64,000 bases of DNA, taken from positions 1 to 64,000 of the forward strand of contig JAUIBA010000018.1 of the NCBI GenBank assembly GCA_030427635.1, read 5' to 3'. Under the pieces are notes generated by a model that worked only from the letters and a program-made list of their open reading frames with translations, was not told the DNA's origin and searched no databases. Of the stretch, positions 52,904-60,921 are shown one piece after another. Every line of letters starts with the position of its first letter. The first letter of the stretch is position 1. Source of the stretch: Bacteroidia bacterium (lineage in GTDB: Bacteria; Bacteroidota; Bacteroidia; Chitinophagales; Chitinophagaceae). A program made the translations under genes and the position numbers.

Positions 52904-53515
52904 ATGAAAATGTTGACCATGAAACGCTTACTGCTTTCGGCACTGGCTGTACTGCTGTGCGGCCAGATGGTGCAGGCAAAAACAGATCCCAATGCACCCG
53001 CGCCTACCGACAAGAAAGAGGAAATACACTGGATAACCTCTATTGATGAGCTGCAGGCCAAAATGCAGCAAAATCCTAAGAAGGTACTCATAGATATGTA
53101 TACCGGCTGGTGTGGCTGGTGCAAAAAGATGGATGCTGATACCTATACCAATCCTGCACTGGTAAAGTACATTAACAACAACTACTATGCTGTGAAGTTT
53201 GACGCTGAGCGGCAGGATACCATACACTTTCAGGGTAAAGATTATTTCTTTGCCCCACAATACAAGGCCAATGGATTTGCCATAGAGCTCATGAAAGGAC
53301 AGATGACCTATCCGCATACGGTATTCATGCTGGAAAACTTTCAGAACCCTACTCCCATACCGGGCTACCGCAGTGTGCAGGAGATGGAAATATTCCTTAC
53401 CTACTTTGGCGACAATATGTACCGCCGCAGGGCCTATGACGAATATTCAAAAAACTACACACCCCGCTGGAGTAATGGCCAGCCAGCCCCCAGCACTCCG
53501 GTACCGGGACATTAA
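52904..53515 (+). CDS. Exported thioredoxin-fold protein
   Basis: 203 residues from ATG 52904; ATG 52919 (MKRLLLSALAVLLCGQMVQA) would give a more compact signal peptide and may be the true start. The thioredoxin fold has the redox motif YTGWCGWCKKMD, with WCGWC like DsbD-c or TlpA-related reductants, then ALVKYINNNYYAVKFDAE and a cis-Pro-type TYPHTVFML. A periplasmic oxidoreductase, perhaps a partner of the DsbD-like protein at 33899 (inference). Followed by a strong terminator. Confidence 0.87.
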   Translation: MKMLTMKRLLLSALAVLLCGQMVQAKTDPNAPAPTDKKEEIHWITSIDELQAKMQQNPKKVLIDMYTGWCGWCKKMDADTYTNPALVKYINNNYYAVKFDAERQDTIHFQGKDYFFAPQYKANGFAIELMKGQMTYPHTVFMLENFQNPTPIPGYRSVQEMEIFLTYFGDNMYRRRAYDEYSKNYTPRWSNGQPAPSTPVPGH

Positions 53516-53540
53516 TGGTGTTATAAAAATATTACTCTAC

Positions 53541-53566
53541 AACCCCGCAGCATAGCTGCGGGGTTT
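53541..53566 (+). terminator. Intrinsic terminator after the thioredoxin-like gene
   Basis: AACCCCGCAG and CTGCGGGGTT form a 10-bp stem with CATAG loop, followed by TTG and TTTT. Confidence 0.85.
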
Positions 53567-53666
53567 TGTTTTATGGGAGGATGTTGCCATAAGCATTACA
53601 TACAGGAATACATTACCCTGTTTTTAATAACTTCGTTTGGCACCAGATGGTAGAAATATCCAGACT

Positions 53667-55212
53667 ATGAAACGTTACATCTTTTTCCTGCTTCTTTCCT
53701 GCATGGTACATGCTGCTATTGCGCAGGAGGCAGTACTCCTTGATTTGAAAACCTACGGAGGAAATGGCAGTGATGGTGTGGGTAAACATGTTTTGCGTAC
53801 AGATGACGGTGGTTTTTTGCTAAGCTTTGGCACGCAATCTACATTAGGGTCGGGCAGCATTGCAACTTTATGCACAGGAGGGGGCGCACGCTCTGTTTAC
53901 CTTAAATATAATGCATCGGCTTCTTCGTTGCTCTGGTCAAAATGTAGTGCAGTCGGTGGAGGCGCATATATGTTTCCGCGATCAGATGGAAGTTTTTATT
54001 TTGGGCAACAGCTATCAATTCCTGGAGGGAGTACCGTTAGAGTACGAAGCGAAGATGCAGATGAGAATCTGTTATGGAGCAGGCAATATGGCAGTGGCGC
54101 ATCTCCATTTTTAAGAGGCATGATTGCCTGTGAGGATGGTGGCTACATCATTGTATGTGAAGTGTTTTATACGGACACTGATGTAGTAAGCCATTACGGT
54201 AGCTGGAGCAATGCTGATATATGGGCCATGAAGGTGGACGCTGATGGCTACAAAGTGTGGAGCAAGGTAATAGGAGGCACAGGTGATGAGATTGTTTTCA
54301 GCATTTCGTCTGCTCCGGGCGATGGCTGTTATATTTTGGGTACCACACAGTCCAATGACTACGATTGCACGGGCAATCATGGTGGCATAGATGCCTATGT
54401 GGTGCATCTGGATAAGGACGGTAATATTCTATGGCATCGCGATTTGGGAGGAAGTGAACTGGATGGCGGCTTGTTTGGCATGGTGGTACTTAATGAGGGC
54501 GGAGGGCCATTAATTGCGGCAGTTACTGAATCTTCCGATGGTGGTGTGCACCACCACATAGGTGGGCAGGATTATTGGGTCATAAACATGGACAGCGATG
54601 GCAATATCATCTGGGAAAACTGCTATGGCTCCACTACCTTTGAGTATCCCGAAGCCATCTGCCGCGCTACCGATGGCAGTGTATGGGTGATAGGTACCTC
54701 ATTTGGCAGTGGGGGTCAGATAAATGCGCACTATGGCAGAAGCGATTCGTGGGTGGCGCATGCCGATGCCAATGGCAATTTCATAAATGGTAAGGTTCTT
54801 GGGGGTACTGGTGGCGATCGAGGTACAATGATTTATGCTTTAGAAGGTGGTAGCGTGTTGGCCGGGGGGGGGCTTTCGAGCGGCTAACGGCTCTTTTTCA
54901 GAGCATTTTTACTTTGGAGGTGGCGACATTTTTTTAGCGAAGCTTGCGCCATGGAGCATTGGTGTTCCTGAGGTGTCGCAGGCTAATATAGGCCTTTGGC
55001 CGAACCCGGCCACCGGATCTGTACAGATAAGTGCGGAACAATCGGGTGTAGTATCTGTTACAGACATTGCAGGCAGGCAGATGTATGCTGATGCCATAGC
55101 GCGAGGCATACCATTGAGGATTGATGTAAGCACATGGCCACCTGGCATGTATATAGTGCAGCATACCCTGCCCGATGGCAGCAGAAGAATGGCACGGCTG
55201 ATGGTGGAATGA
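53667..55212 (+). pseudogene. T9SS-secreted repeat protein gene split by a frameshift in a run of nine G
   Basis: Translation from ATG 53667 (signal peptide MKRYIFFLLLSCMVHAAIAQ) gives about 400 residues with repeats of the form WSKVIGGTGDEIVFSI...DGGYI, as in SBBP/delta-propeller proteins, and stops at TAA 54885-54887. The C-terminal part, FEHFYFGGGDIF-like then NIGLWPNPATGSVQI ... GMYIVQHTLPDGSRR, a type A T9SS domain, continues in a different frame to 55212. The frames meet exactly at a run of nine G (54864-54872). Eight G would restore one protein of about 514 residues. This is either a phase-variable gene in its OFF state, a real mutation, or a homopolymer sequencing error. Confidence 0.85.
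54864..54872 (+). repeat. Poly-G tract (nine G) at the frame switch
   Basis: Single-base run inside codons GCC-GGG-GGG-GGG. With nine G the frame closes after six more codons; with eight (or eleven) it enters the T9SS sorting domain. This is the arrangement of contingency loci driven by slipped-strand mispairing. Confidence 0.8.
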
Positions 55213-55299
55213 TAACGTTAGCGTTCTTAAACTATGCCTGATTAATACGACTTTCGTCCCCAGCCTGGTTTTAAAAGAATACTACCCAGTTACAGGTAC

Positions 55300-55452
55300 T
55301 TATGCCGACAGTAGCTGTAATAGTGCCATCTGCTTCTGTACATGTGCTATGTGCCAGGACTGAAAGGCATCAATAACTGTAATACCGGAGGCCTGACATG
55401 AATAGTAGCCCCACTTTTCAATAGCGTAAAAACGAATCAGTTTTGAGTTACC
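55300..55452 (-). other. Short open frame without start codon, possible gene remnant
   Basis: A 50-codon open frame on the minus strand, overlapping the last codons of the flavin oxidase gene in another frame. It includes FYAIEKWGYYSCQASG and ends AHVQKQMALLQLLSA. It looks protein-like in composition but has no ATG start. It may be the tail of a lost gene or chance. Confidence 0.2.
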
Positions 55453-56810
55453 TCATTCACTACTCTTATAGCTGTCTCTAACGCGCCATGTACTGTGCCA
55501 CTATGCCCGGCAGTGTGCGTAGCCTCTCCGGCAAAGAATAGTTTCTTATCTACACTGCTACCCAACTGTGCCCGCTGCGCAATACCACCACCTACTACCG
55601 GATAGGAATATGCACCGAGTATATAGGGCTCTTTTCCCCAATCAATGATATGTGCTGTATCGAAAACAGATGAGGCCGCAGCACCTCCATACATCATATC
55701 CAGCTCTGAAAGCAATGCACTCACAGCACCGGTGCCGAGGCTACTGAGATACTCGGCCTTTTCGCCCATTATAAATGCAGTAAGAACAAATGCACCACTC
55801 CGCCCCAGACCCGGCACCCACATCTCTGCCGACTTCGGCCCGCCTATCAATGAGTCCATAGCTCCATCCCAGAATCGGCTATTGAACTTCATGATTACTT
55901 TCATACCTGCCCCCATACCTATAGCAGATATGGCTGTTTTCTTTGCGGCAGGCAAAGCAGGCATAAAGCTTATCAATTCATTTTTCAGTACTGACAATGG
56001 CACGGTTATAACCACTCTGTCAGCTGTATATACCTTACCGGCTGTAGTTACATTGACCTTAGTGCCATTGTAGTCTATGGCTGTGACAGGGCTATTCAGC
56101 AACACCTTATCTATAACTGCTGCATAATGATGCTGCAGCACATCATTATAAGAGCCTGTCTTCAAATTATAATTCTTATCTCCGCTTTCCCATAATCTGT
56201 CTTCCTCTGTTATCCCTGCTATACTCAATCTATTGTTACTGGTGCCATATTCATTACCTATCAGGGCGTTGCTGATTTCAAAATTTGCGGGATTGTTTCC
56301 CTGATCCAGCTCTGCCTGATGAACCGTCTTATCGGCACCGCTATAATTACGTGCTGTGGACTCAAAGGTCTGCGCCTGTACCAGTGTTGCATCACCCGCC
56401 CATGCGGTCTCGCTCTTCAGTGTATTATTCATGAAGAAATAGTCTTCACCGTCAGGTGTGTGCAATGAGACACCAGGTGTAGCTGTAACCAGATTATACC
56501 ATTCTGATTTATTGCCATGAACCTCTTCTGCACCAAGCTGAATATCAAAATCGGCCATGCCACTCAGCGCCCTGATGCGGCCACCAGTTTTATCGGAGGC
56601 TTCGAGTATAGTCACATTCATGCCCAGATTTATGAGCAATTTAGCTGCATGCAGCCCTGCTATACCTGCACCTATTACTATTACATCACCCCGCCAGTCG
56701 CCGGGTTTTACTTCATCCTTCTTATTGCAGGAAGAAAACAGCCAGCTATTGCCCAGATACAAAGCCGGAATGGCTAATAATGATTGTCTGATAAAACTTT
56801 TACGCTCCAT
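55437..56810 (-). CDS. Flavin-containing amine oxidase (monoamine oxidase-like), exported
   Basis: 457 residues. N-terminus MERKSFIRQSLLAIPALYLG...FSSCNKKD suggests a lipoprotein or Tat-like export signal. FAD-binding dinucleotide fold DVIVIGAGIAGLHAAKLLINLGMNVTILEASDKTGGRI starts at about 40, AEEVHGNKSEWYN lies near the flavin ribityl site, and the C-terminal LFFAGEATHTAGHSGTVHGALETAIRVVNEV is the second FAD motif. Oxidises a primary amine or related substrate to the aldehyde. The actual substrate is unknown. Single gene. Confidence 0.9.
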   Translation of the reverse strand: MERKSFIRQSLLAIPALYLGNSWLFSSCNKKDEVKPGDWRGDVIVIGAGIAGLHAAKLLINLGMNVTILEASDKTGGRIRALSGMADFDIQLGAEEVHGNKSEWYNLVTATPGVSLHTPDGEDYFFMNNTLKSETAWAGDATLVQAQTFESTARNYSGADKTVHQAELDQGNNPANFEISNALIGNEYGTSNNRLSIAGITEEDRLWESGDKNYNLKTGSYNDVLQHHYAAVIDKVLLNSPVTAIDYNGTKVNVTTAGKVYTADRVVITVPLSVLKNELISFMPALPAAKKTAISAIGMGAGMKVIMKFNSRFWDGAMDSLIGGPKSAEMWVPGLGRSGAFVLTAFIMGEKAEYLSSLGTGAVSALLSELDMMYGGAAASSVFDTAHIIDWGKEPYILGAYSYPVVGGGIAQRAQLGSSVDKKLFFAGEATHTAGHSGTVHGALETAIRVVNEVTQN

Positions 56811-56913
56811 GGTGGTTTGCTAATATGAAGTAATATACAAAATTTGACAGATGCAATAGTCATCCCGCTGTTTCTGCAGAAACTACCATGGGTTGTCTAC
56901 TGGCTTAACCAGA

Positions 56914-57366
56914 TTATGCAACTGTTTTTATAGCTATGGTTTTCCCATTTATTTCAAATGAATAACCTGCCTGCTGCCCCAGCATTTTAGCAGCTATGGG
57001 TGCCACTGCCGACACTGCATAAAACGTGCTCCCTTCTACATGCATCTTACCTGCACCAATAGCTATATAATAGTTGCCACCCGTAGTATATACCAATGAG
57101 CCAGGCACCACCAGAGAACCACTCTGTGCCGGCGATATCAATTCCAGAGCCGCAGCCTGCTGCTGCAGCTCATGTAGCCGGGCCTTATTCATATTGATAT
57201 CCTGCTGCAGTACCTCCCGGGTAGTTTCATACTTATCGCCGGCGCTGCTTTTTGTTTCATTGCCCGATGCTTCCTGCGCATCGGCTATCAACATCTTTAT
57301 CTCCTGCTCTCTGCTGCGCACATATTCGCAACACTGCCCGTATAGTTGTTCTTTTATTGCTGACAT
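56914..57366 (-). CDS. GreA/GreB-like elongation factor relative
   Basis: 150 residues. An N-terminal coiled coil (about 1-75, AIKEQLYGQCCEYVRSREQEIKMLIADAQEASGNETKSSAGDKYETTREVLQ) and a C-terminal beta domain (about 85-150, GSLVVPGSLVYTTGGNYYIAIGAGKM ... KMLGQQAGYSFEINGKTIAIKTV) follow the Gre-factor plan. The tip acidic pair needed for RNA cleavage is not obvious, so it may act differently on RNA polymerase. Genes of this kind in Bacteroidota are often mislabelled 3-oxoacyl-ACP synthase. Single gene. Confidence 0.75.
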   Translation of the reverse strand: MSAIKEQLYGQCCEYVRSREQEIKMLIADAQEASGNETKSSAGDKYETTREVLQQDINMNKARLHELQQQAAALELISPAQSGSLVVPGSLVYTTGGNYYIAIGAGKMHVEGSTFYAVSAVAPIAAKMLGQQAGYSFEINGKTIAIKTVA

Positions 57367-57493
57367 TTCTCTTCCTGTATAGCTAAGTAAACTACTTTTT
57401 CCCTTTTTAGCGGTACGCCCCGCCTACTGCCGTAGGTACTCCCCTTCTGAATTAAGTAAAAACAAGCTTCAATTTTCCACTTAATGGAAACAA

Positions 57494-57510
57494 TGTCCGC
57501 GACACGGACA
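57494..57510. promoter_or_regulatory. Inverted repeat 1 upstream of the DUF4402 gene
   Basis: TGTCCG (57494-57499) and CGGACA (57505-57510) with five bases between. First of four inverted repeats within 81 bases. Confidence 0.6.
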
Positions 57511-57511
57511 A

Positions 57512-57528
57512 TTGGCATGCTATGCCAA
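57512..57528. promoter_or_regulatory. Inverted repeat 2 upstream of the DUF4402 gene
   Basis: TTGGCAT-GCT-ATGCCAA, a 17-bp symmetric site. It shares TGGCATGC with inverted repeat 4, so both could bind the same protein. Confidence 0.65.
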
Positions 57529-57538
57529 AAATTAAATC

Positions 57539-57551
57539 ATTGATTATCAAT
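57539..57551. promoter_or_regulatory. Inverted repeat 3 upstream of the DUF4402 gene
   Basis: ATTGAT-T-ATCAAT, a 13-bp symmetric site in AT-rich DNA between the two TGGCATGC sites. Confidence 0.5.
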
Positions 57552-57562
57552 CACTTAAAATT

Positions 57563-57574
57563 ATGGCATGCCAT
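57563..57574. promoter_or_regulatory. Inverted repeat 4 upstream of the DUF4402 gene
   Basis: ATGGCATGCCAT, a perfect 12-bp palindrome about 60 bases before the ATG. The leader after it is an unstructured A/C-rich sequence, typical of highly expressed genes. Confidence 0.65.
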
Positions 57575-57635
57575 TGGTAATACTACTGGCATAACACAAA
57601 CAACAACAAACACAAACAAATAAAAAGCAACTACA

Positions 57636-58160
57636 ATGAAAAACTTCTTCAAATCAATCGCAATCGCAGCTGTAGCAACTTTCGGTTTCGCAACTGCTGC
57701 TAACGCTCAGGCTACTGCTACCGCTTCTGCCTCTGCTAACATCATCACTCCTATCTCTATCGTTAAGACAGTAGATATGAACTTCGGTAACGTAGCCGTT
57801 TCTGCTACCATCGCAGGTACTGCCGTTCTGGACCCTGCCGGTACACGTACTACTGGTGGTGCAGGTGGTGTAACCCTTCCTGCTACTACTGGTACTGTTT
57901 CTGCTGCCAGCTTCACAGTTTCCGGTCAGGCTTCTTACACTTACGCTATTACACTGCCTACAAGCTGCACTATCTCTGACGGTGCTTCCCATAACATGAC
58001 AGTTGACAACTTTACTTCTGTACCATCTGCTACAGGCACACTGAGCGCCTCTGGTACTGAAACCCTGAACGTAGGTGCAACGCTGAACGTAGCTGCTGCA
58101 CAGGCAAGCGGTCTTTACACAAATGCAACTGGTGTTCCTGTAACAGTGAACTATAACTAA
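57636..58160 (+). CDS. DUF4402 domain protein, exported, pilin-like composition
   Basis: 174 residues. A signal peptide (MKNFFKSIAIAAVATFGFATAANAQ), then a single small DUF4402 beta domain rich in Ala, Thr, Ser and Val (NIITPISIVKTVDMNFGNVAV ... GLYTNATGVPVTVNYN). DUF4402 proteins are widespread, found near adhesin or chaperone-usher systems, and of unproven function. Codon choice (GCT, GTT, ACT, CTG) is more biased than in neighbouring genes, suggesting strong expression. A cluster of inverted repeats precedes it and a strong terminator follows. Alone in its transcription unit. Confidence 0.9.
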   Translation: MKNFFKSIAIAAVATFGFATAANAQATATASASANIITPISIVKTVDMNFGNVAVSATIAGTAVLDPAGTRTTGGAGGVTLPATTGTVSAASFTVSGQASYTYAITLPTSCTISDGASHNMTVDNFTSVPSATGTLSASGTETLNVGATLNVAAAQASGLYTNATGVPVTVNYN

Positions 58161-58267
58161 TCAGTAGATAGTAATTAGTAGATGGTAGATAGAGGCACTA
58201 AGAATAAATACGAATAATATAGACTTAAGATATAGTTGGAAATAGTGCTAAGATTGGTATGTGCGGA

Positions 58268-58293
58268 AACCGCTCCCTTGCCCGGGAGCGGTT
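58268..58293 (+). terminator. Intrinsic terminator after the DUF4402 gene
   Basis: AACCGCTCCC and GGGAGCGGTT form a 10-bp stem with TTGCCC loop, followed by TTGTTTT. Confidence 0.85.
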
Positions 58294-58320
58294 TTGTTTT
58301 GTATAGTGCAGCCGTTATGC

Positions 58321-58758
58321 TCAATCTACGATACGGTCCACATTGTTAAGTATGAAACGATAATGTCCTTCACTGCTGTCTATAGTATACACCAGCCCGG
58401 TAAGCCCTGCACCTATGTAACTCATGCCTTTAACACTCACGAAATGCTGCATACGCCTGCATTCTGTGATATCAAAAAGACAGTGGGCACATAAGTCCTG
58501 CGCTTTCACTTCCGTAAGCATCAGGCGCCTGCCTCCTTCTTCTATGTACTTTTCTATCCAGAAACCCGTCATCTTTTTGCTGTGGCTGCCCAGCATTTCT
58601 TTCAGATGCCTGTTATACTGCTCCTCATACGGGCTGTAGCGCTCAAACAGCGTATCTGTATTGGTACAGGAAAAGTTTTCATAAGGGGCATACTGCGTCC
58701 ACAGCCATACAAAGAATAAACAGCAGGATACAAATACGGTCCAGAAAAAGTATTTCAT
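58321..58758 (-). CDS. Small membrane-anchored protein of unknown function
   Basis: 145 residues with one N-terminal membrane segment (FFWTVFVSCCLFFVWLW). The exported or cytoplasmic part has DTLFERYSPYEEQYNRHLKEMLGSHSK and a Cys-containing AHCLFDITECRR segment. No family recognised. Lies 44 bases downstream of ispG on the same strand, so it may be cotranscribed with it. Confidence 0.65.
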   Translation of the reverse strand: MKYFFWTVFVSCCLFFVWLWTQYAPYENFSCTNTDTLFERYSPYEEQYNRHLKEMLGSHSKKMTGFWIEKYIEEGGRRLMLTEVKAQDLCAHCLFDITECRRMQHFVSVKGMSYIGAGLTGLVYTIDSSEGHYRFILNNVDRIVD

Positions 58759-58802
58759 TACGGGATAGAACGAGCGGCTGAATGTATTTATTTTATGCAG
58801 TG

Positions 58803-60782
58803 TTATACCGGCATATCTACCCAGGCATCATTTTCCTTCAGTAAAGTAATGAGCTCATTTACAGCCACATCACTTGGCACATTACGCTTCACTACTTCTT
58901 TACCTTTATAGAGGGTTATCTTGCCAGGACCACTGCCTACATAGCCGAAATCGGCATCGGCCATCTCACCCGGACCATTTACGATACAGCCCATGATAGC
59001 AATCTTTACACCCTTAAGGTGATGCGTGGCAGAACGTATTTTAGCGGTAGTCTCCTGAAGATCGAACAGGGTACGGCCACAACTGGGGCAGCTTATGTAT
59101 TCTGTTTTGCTAATGCGGGTACGCGTAGCCTGTAGTATAGAGAAAGCTGTATTGTTCAGAAACTGCTCATTGTTCTTTACTTCCATGTAAGTACGGCCAC
59201 TTACCTGCACATTGTGTAACTGACCATCATTCTGCAGCATCACACCATCTCCCATACCATCCAGCAAGAGCCCGCCACAATCTGTAGCCAGACTTATAAG
59301 CTGTTTATCGATAGTGTCATATATAGAAGTCGCACCCATTATTACCGGAGTATGAATACCCTGCCGCATAAGCTCAGTGATAGTATTGCGCAAGGGTTTA
59401 AGATTGTTTGCACTACCGGCAGTGAGCAGCAGTATAGCATGAGCATTGCTCTGCAATCCTGCTACCAATGTATCTGTAAGTGGCTCACCTGCACCGTACT
59501 GAATAAAGTGAGGTGAATGATTATTCTGCCACGAGCTCAGATACTCTGTAACCGTGAGTAATGGCAGGCACTTTTCTTTATCGGCAGCAGACTGCCATGT
59601 AGTATAGTCAACGATTATTTTCAATGTGCCAGGTAGCGCAAAGTCGGGAATATGATTGCCGGTGTACAGATAATCGGCAGCGCCATCGCTGATGTTCCAT
59701 TTATCTGATGCCGCATCGTATGTATAGCCTATTGCCTGCATATTCTGCACCGTGAGGTGGCTGCGTGTGTGTGCAGCAACAACAACAGGCACGTTGCCCC
59801 CACCTATGTTATTTACTGCCAGCGAATGCCTGCGCCGATACTCAAACGGGCTGTAGGGCAATGAAACATCACCACTACCAATGGCTGGCGTATCTAACGG
59901 AGGATAGCGGGAAACAATGTCCTTACATACTGGTATCTCAAACTCAGGGTCTTCTGTAAGTGATACACGTATAGTATCACCTATACCATCTTCCAGCAAC
60001 GTACCAATACCAATTGCACTTTTGATACGACCATCTTCTCCATCGCCGGCCTCAGTAACGCCCAGGTGCAGAGGATAGCACTCTCCGAACTCTTCCATCA
60101 TCTGGCGCACCAGCATGCGGTATGCCTGTACCATCACCTGAGGGTTACTGCTCTTCATGCTAAGTACTATCTGATGATAATGCTCATCGCGTGCTATACG
60201 CAGAAACTCCATAGCACTCTCTACCATACCTATGGGGGTATCGCCGTAGCGGCTCATAATGCGGTCGCTGAGCGAACCATGATTAGTACCAATACGCATG
60301 GCAGTACCGTATTCCTTACAGATACGTACCAGCGGGGTAAACCTGTCGCGGATACGCATTACTTCTGCAGCGTACTCATTATCGGTATACTCTATGAAGT
60401 CAAACTTCTTTTTGTCTATGTAATTGCCAGGGTTGACGCGCACCTTCTCTACAATACGTGCAGCAATCTCTGCAGCATTGGGTGTAAAGTGGATATCAGC
60501 TATAAGCGGAGTGGTATAACCTCTGGCTCTCAGCTCATTTTTTATAACCAGCAAATTTTCGGCTTCCTTCTTACTGGGGGCCGTGATACGCACCAGCTCT
60601 GCACCGGCCTCAATACACCTGATGGTCTGCTCTACGGTACCTATGGTATCCATAGTATCGGTAGTGGTCATGGTCTGGATACGGATGGGATTTCCGTTGC
60701 CAATGCTGAGGTCGCCAATTTTCACCTCCCGTGTCACCAGGCGGGAGTAGCCTGCTAATGATGGGCAATACTGCTGAAACAT
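58803..60782 (-). CDS. ispG: 4-hydroxy-3-methylbut-2-enyl diphosphate synthase (large form)
   Basis: The 4Fe-4S enzyme of the penultimate MEP-pathway step to isoprenoids. 659 residues, because of the insertion domain (about 270 residues in the middle) found in plants, Bacteroidota and Chlamydiae, against about 370 in Escherichia coli. TIM-barrel start KIGDLSIGNGNPIRIQTMTTTDT, HTRS-type substrate residues in TNHGSLSDRIMSRYGD, cluster ligands in SCPSCGRTLFDLQ (about 561-573) and IMGCIVNGPGEMADADFGYVG (about 593-613). Complete. A -7-like box lies five bases before the ATG. Confidence 0.95.
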   Translation of the reverse strand: MFQQYCPSLAGYSRLVTREVKIGDLSIGNGNPIRIQTMTTTDTMDTIGTVEQTIRCIEAGAELVRITAPSKKEAENLLVIKNELRARGYTTPLIADIHFTPNAAEIAARIVEKVRVNPGNYIDKKKFDFIEYTDNEYAAEVMRIRDRFTPLVRICKEYGTAMRIGTNHGSLSDRIMSRYGDTPIGMVESAMEFLRIARDEHYHQIVLSMKSSNPQVMVQAYRMLVRQMMEEFGECYPLHLGVTEAGDGEDGRIKSAIGIGTLLEDGIGDTIRVSLTEDPEFEIPVCKDIVSRYPPLDTPAIGSGDVSLPYSPFEYRRRHSLAVNNIGGGNVPVVVAAHTRSHLTVQNMQAIGYTYDAASDKWNISDGAADYLYTGNHIPDFALPGTLKIIVDYTTWQSAADKEKCLPLLTVTEYLSSWQNNHSPHFIQYGAGEPLTDTLVAGLQSNAHAILLLTAGSANNLKPLRNTITELMRQGIHTPVIMGATSIYDTIDKQLISLATDCGGLLLDGMGDGVMLQNDGQLHNVQVSGRTYMEVKNNEQFLNNTAFSILQATRTRISKTEYISCPSCGRTLFDLQETTAKIRSATHHLKGVKIAIMGCIVNGPGEMADADFGYVGSGPGKITLYKGKEVVKRNVPSDVAVNELITLLKENDAWVDMPV

Positions 60783-60787
60783 GATTG

Positions 60788-60795
60788 CGAAGTTA
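60788..60795 (-). promoter_or_regulatory. -7-like box (TAACTTCG) abutting the ispG start
   Basis: One mismatch from consensus, minus strand, five bases before ATG 60782. Confidence 0.45.
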
Positions 60796-60921
60796 GTATA
60801 TACACTTATGTGATAACATTGCTCCGGAAGAGAAAAGTGTTATTTAACGTTGTATGAATACCGTAATGGGCGTGAAAATATCTCTGAAGTCAGCCAGCAG
60901 CAAAAGTGAGTAACGGCAAAA

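Noticed and set aside
54847-55212. A separate small gene encoding only a T9SS sorting domain
   Set aside because: Its N-terminal residues continue the repeat pattern of the preceding frame, and the two frames meet at a nine-G run. One frameshifted gene is the better reading.
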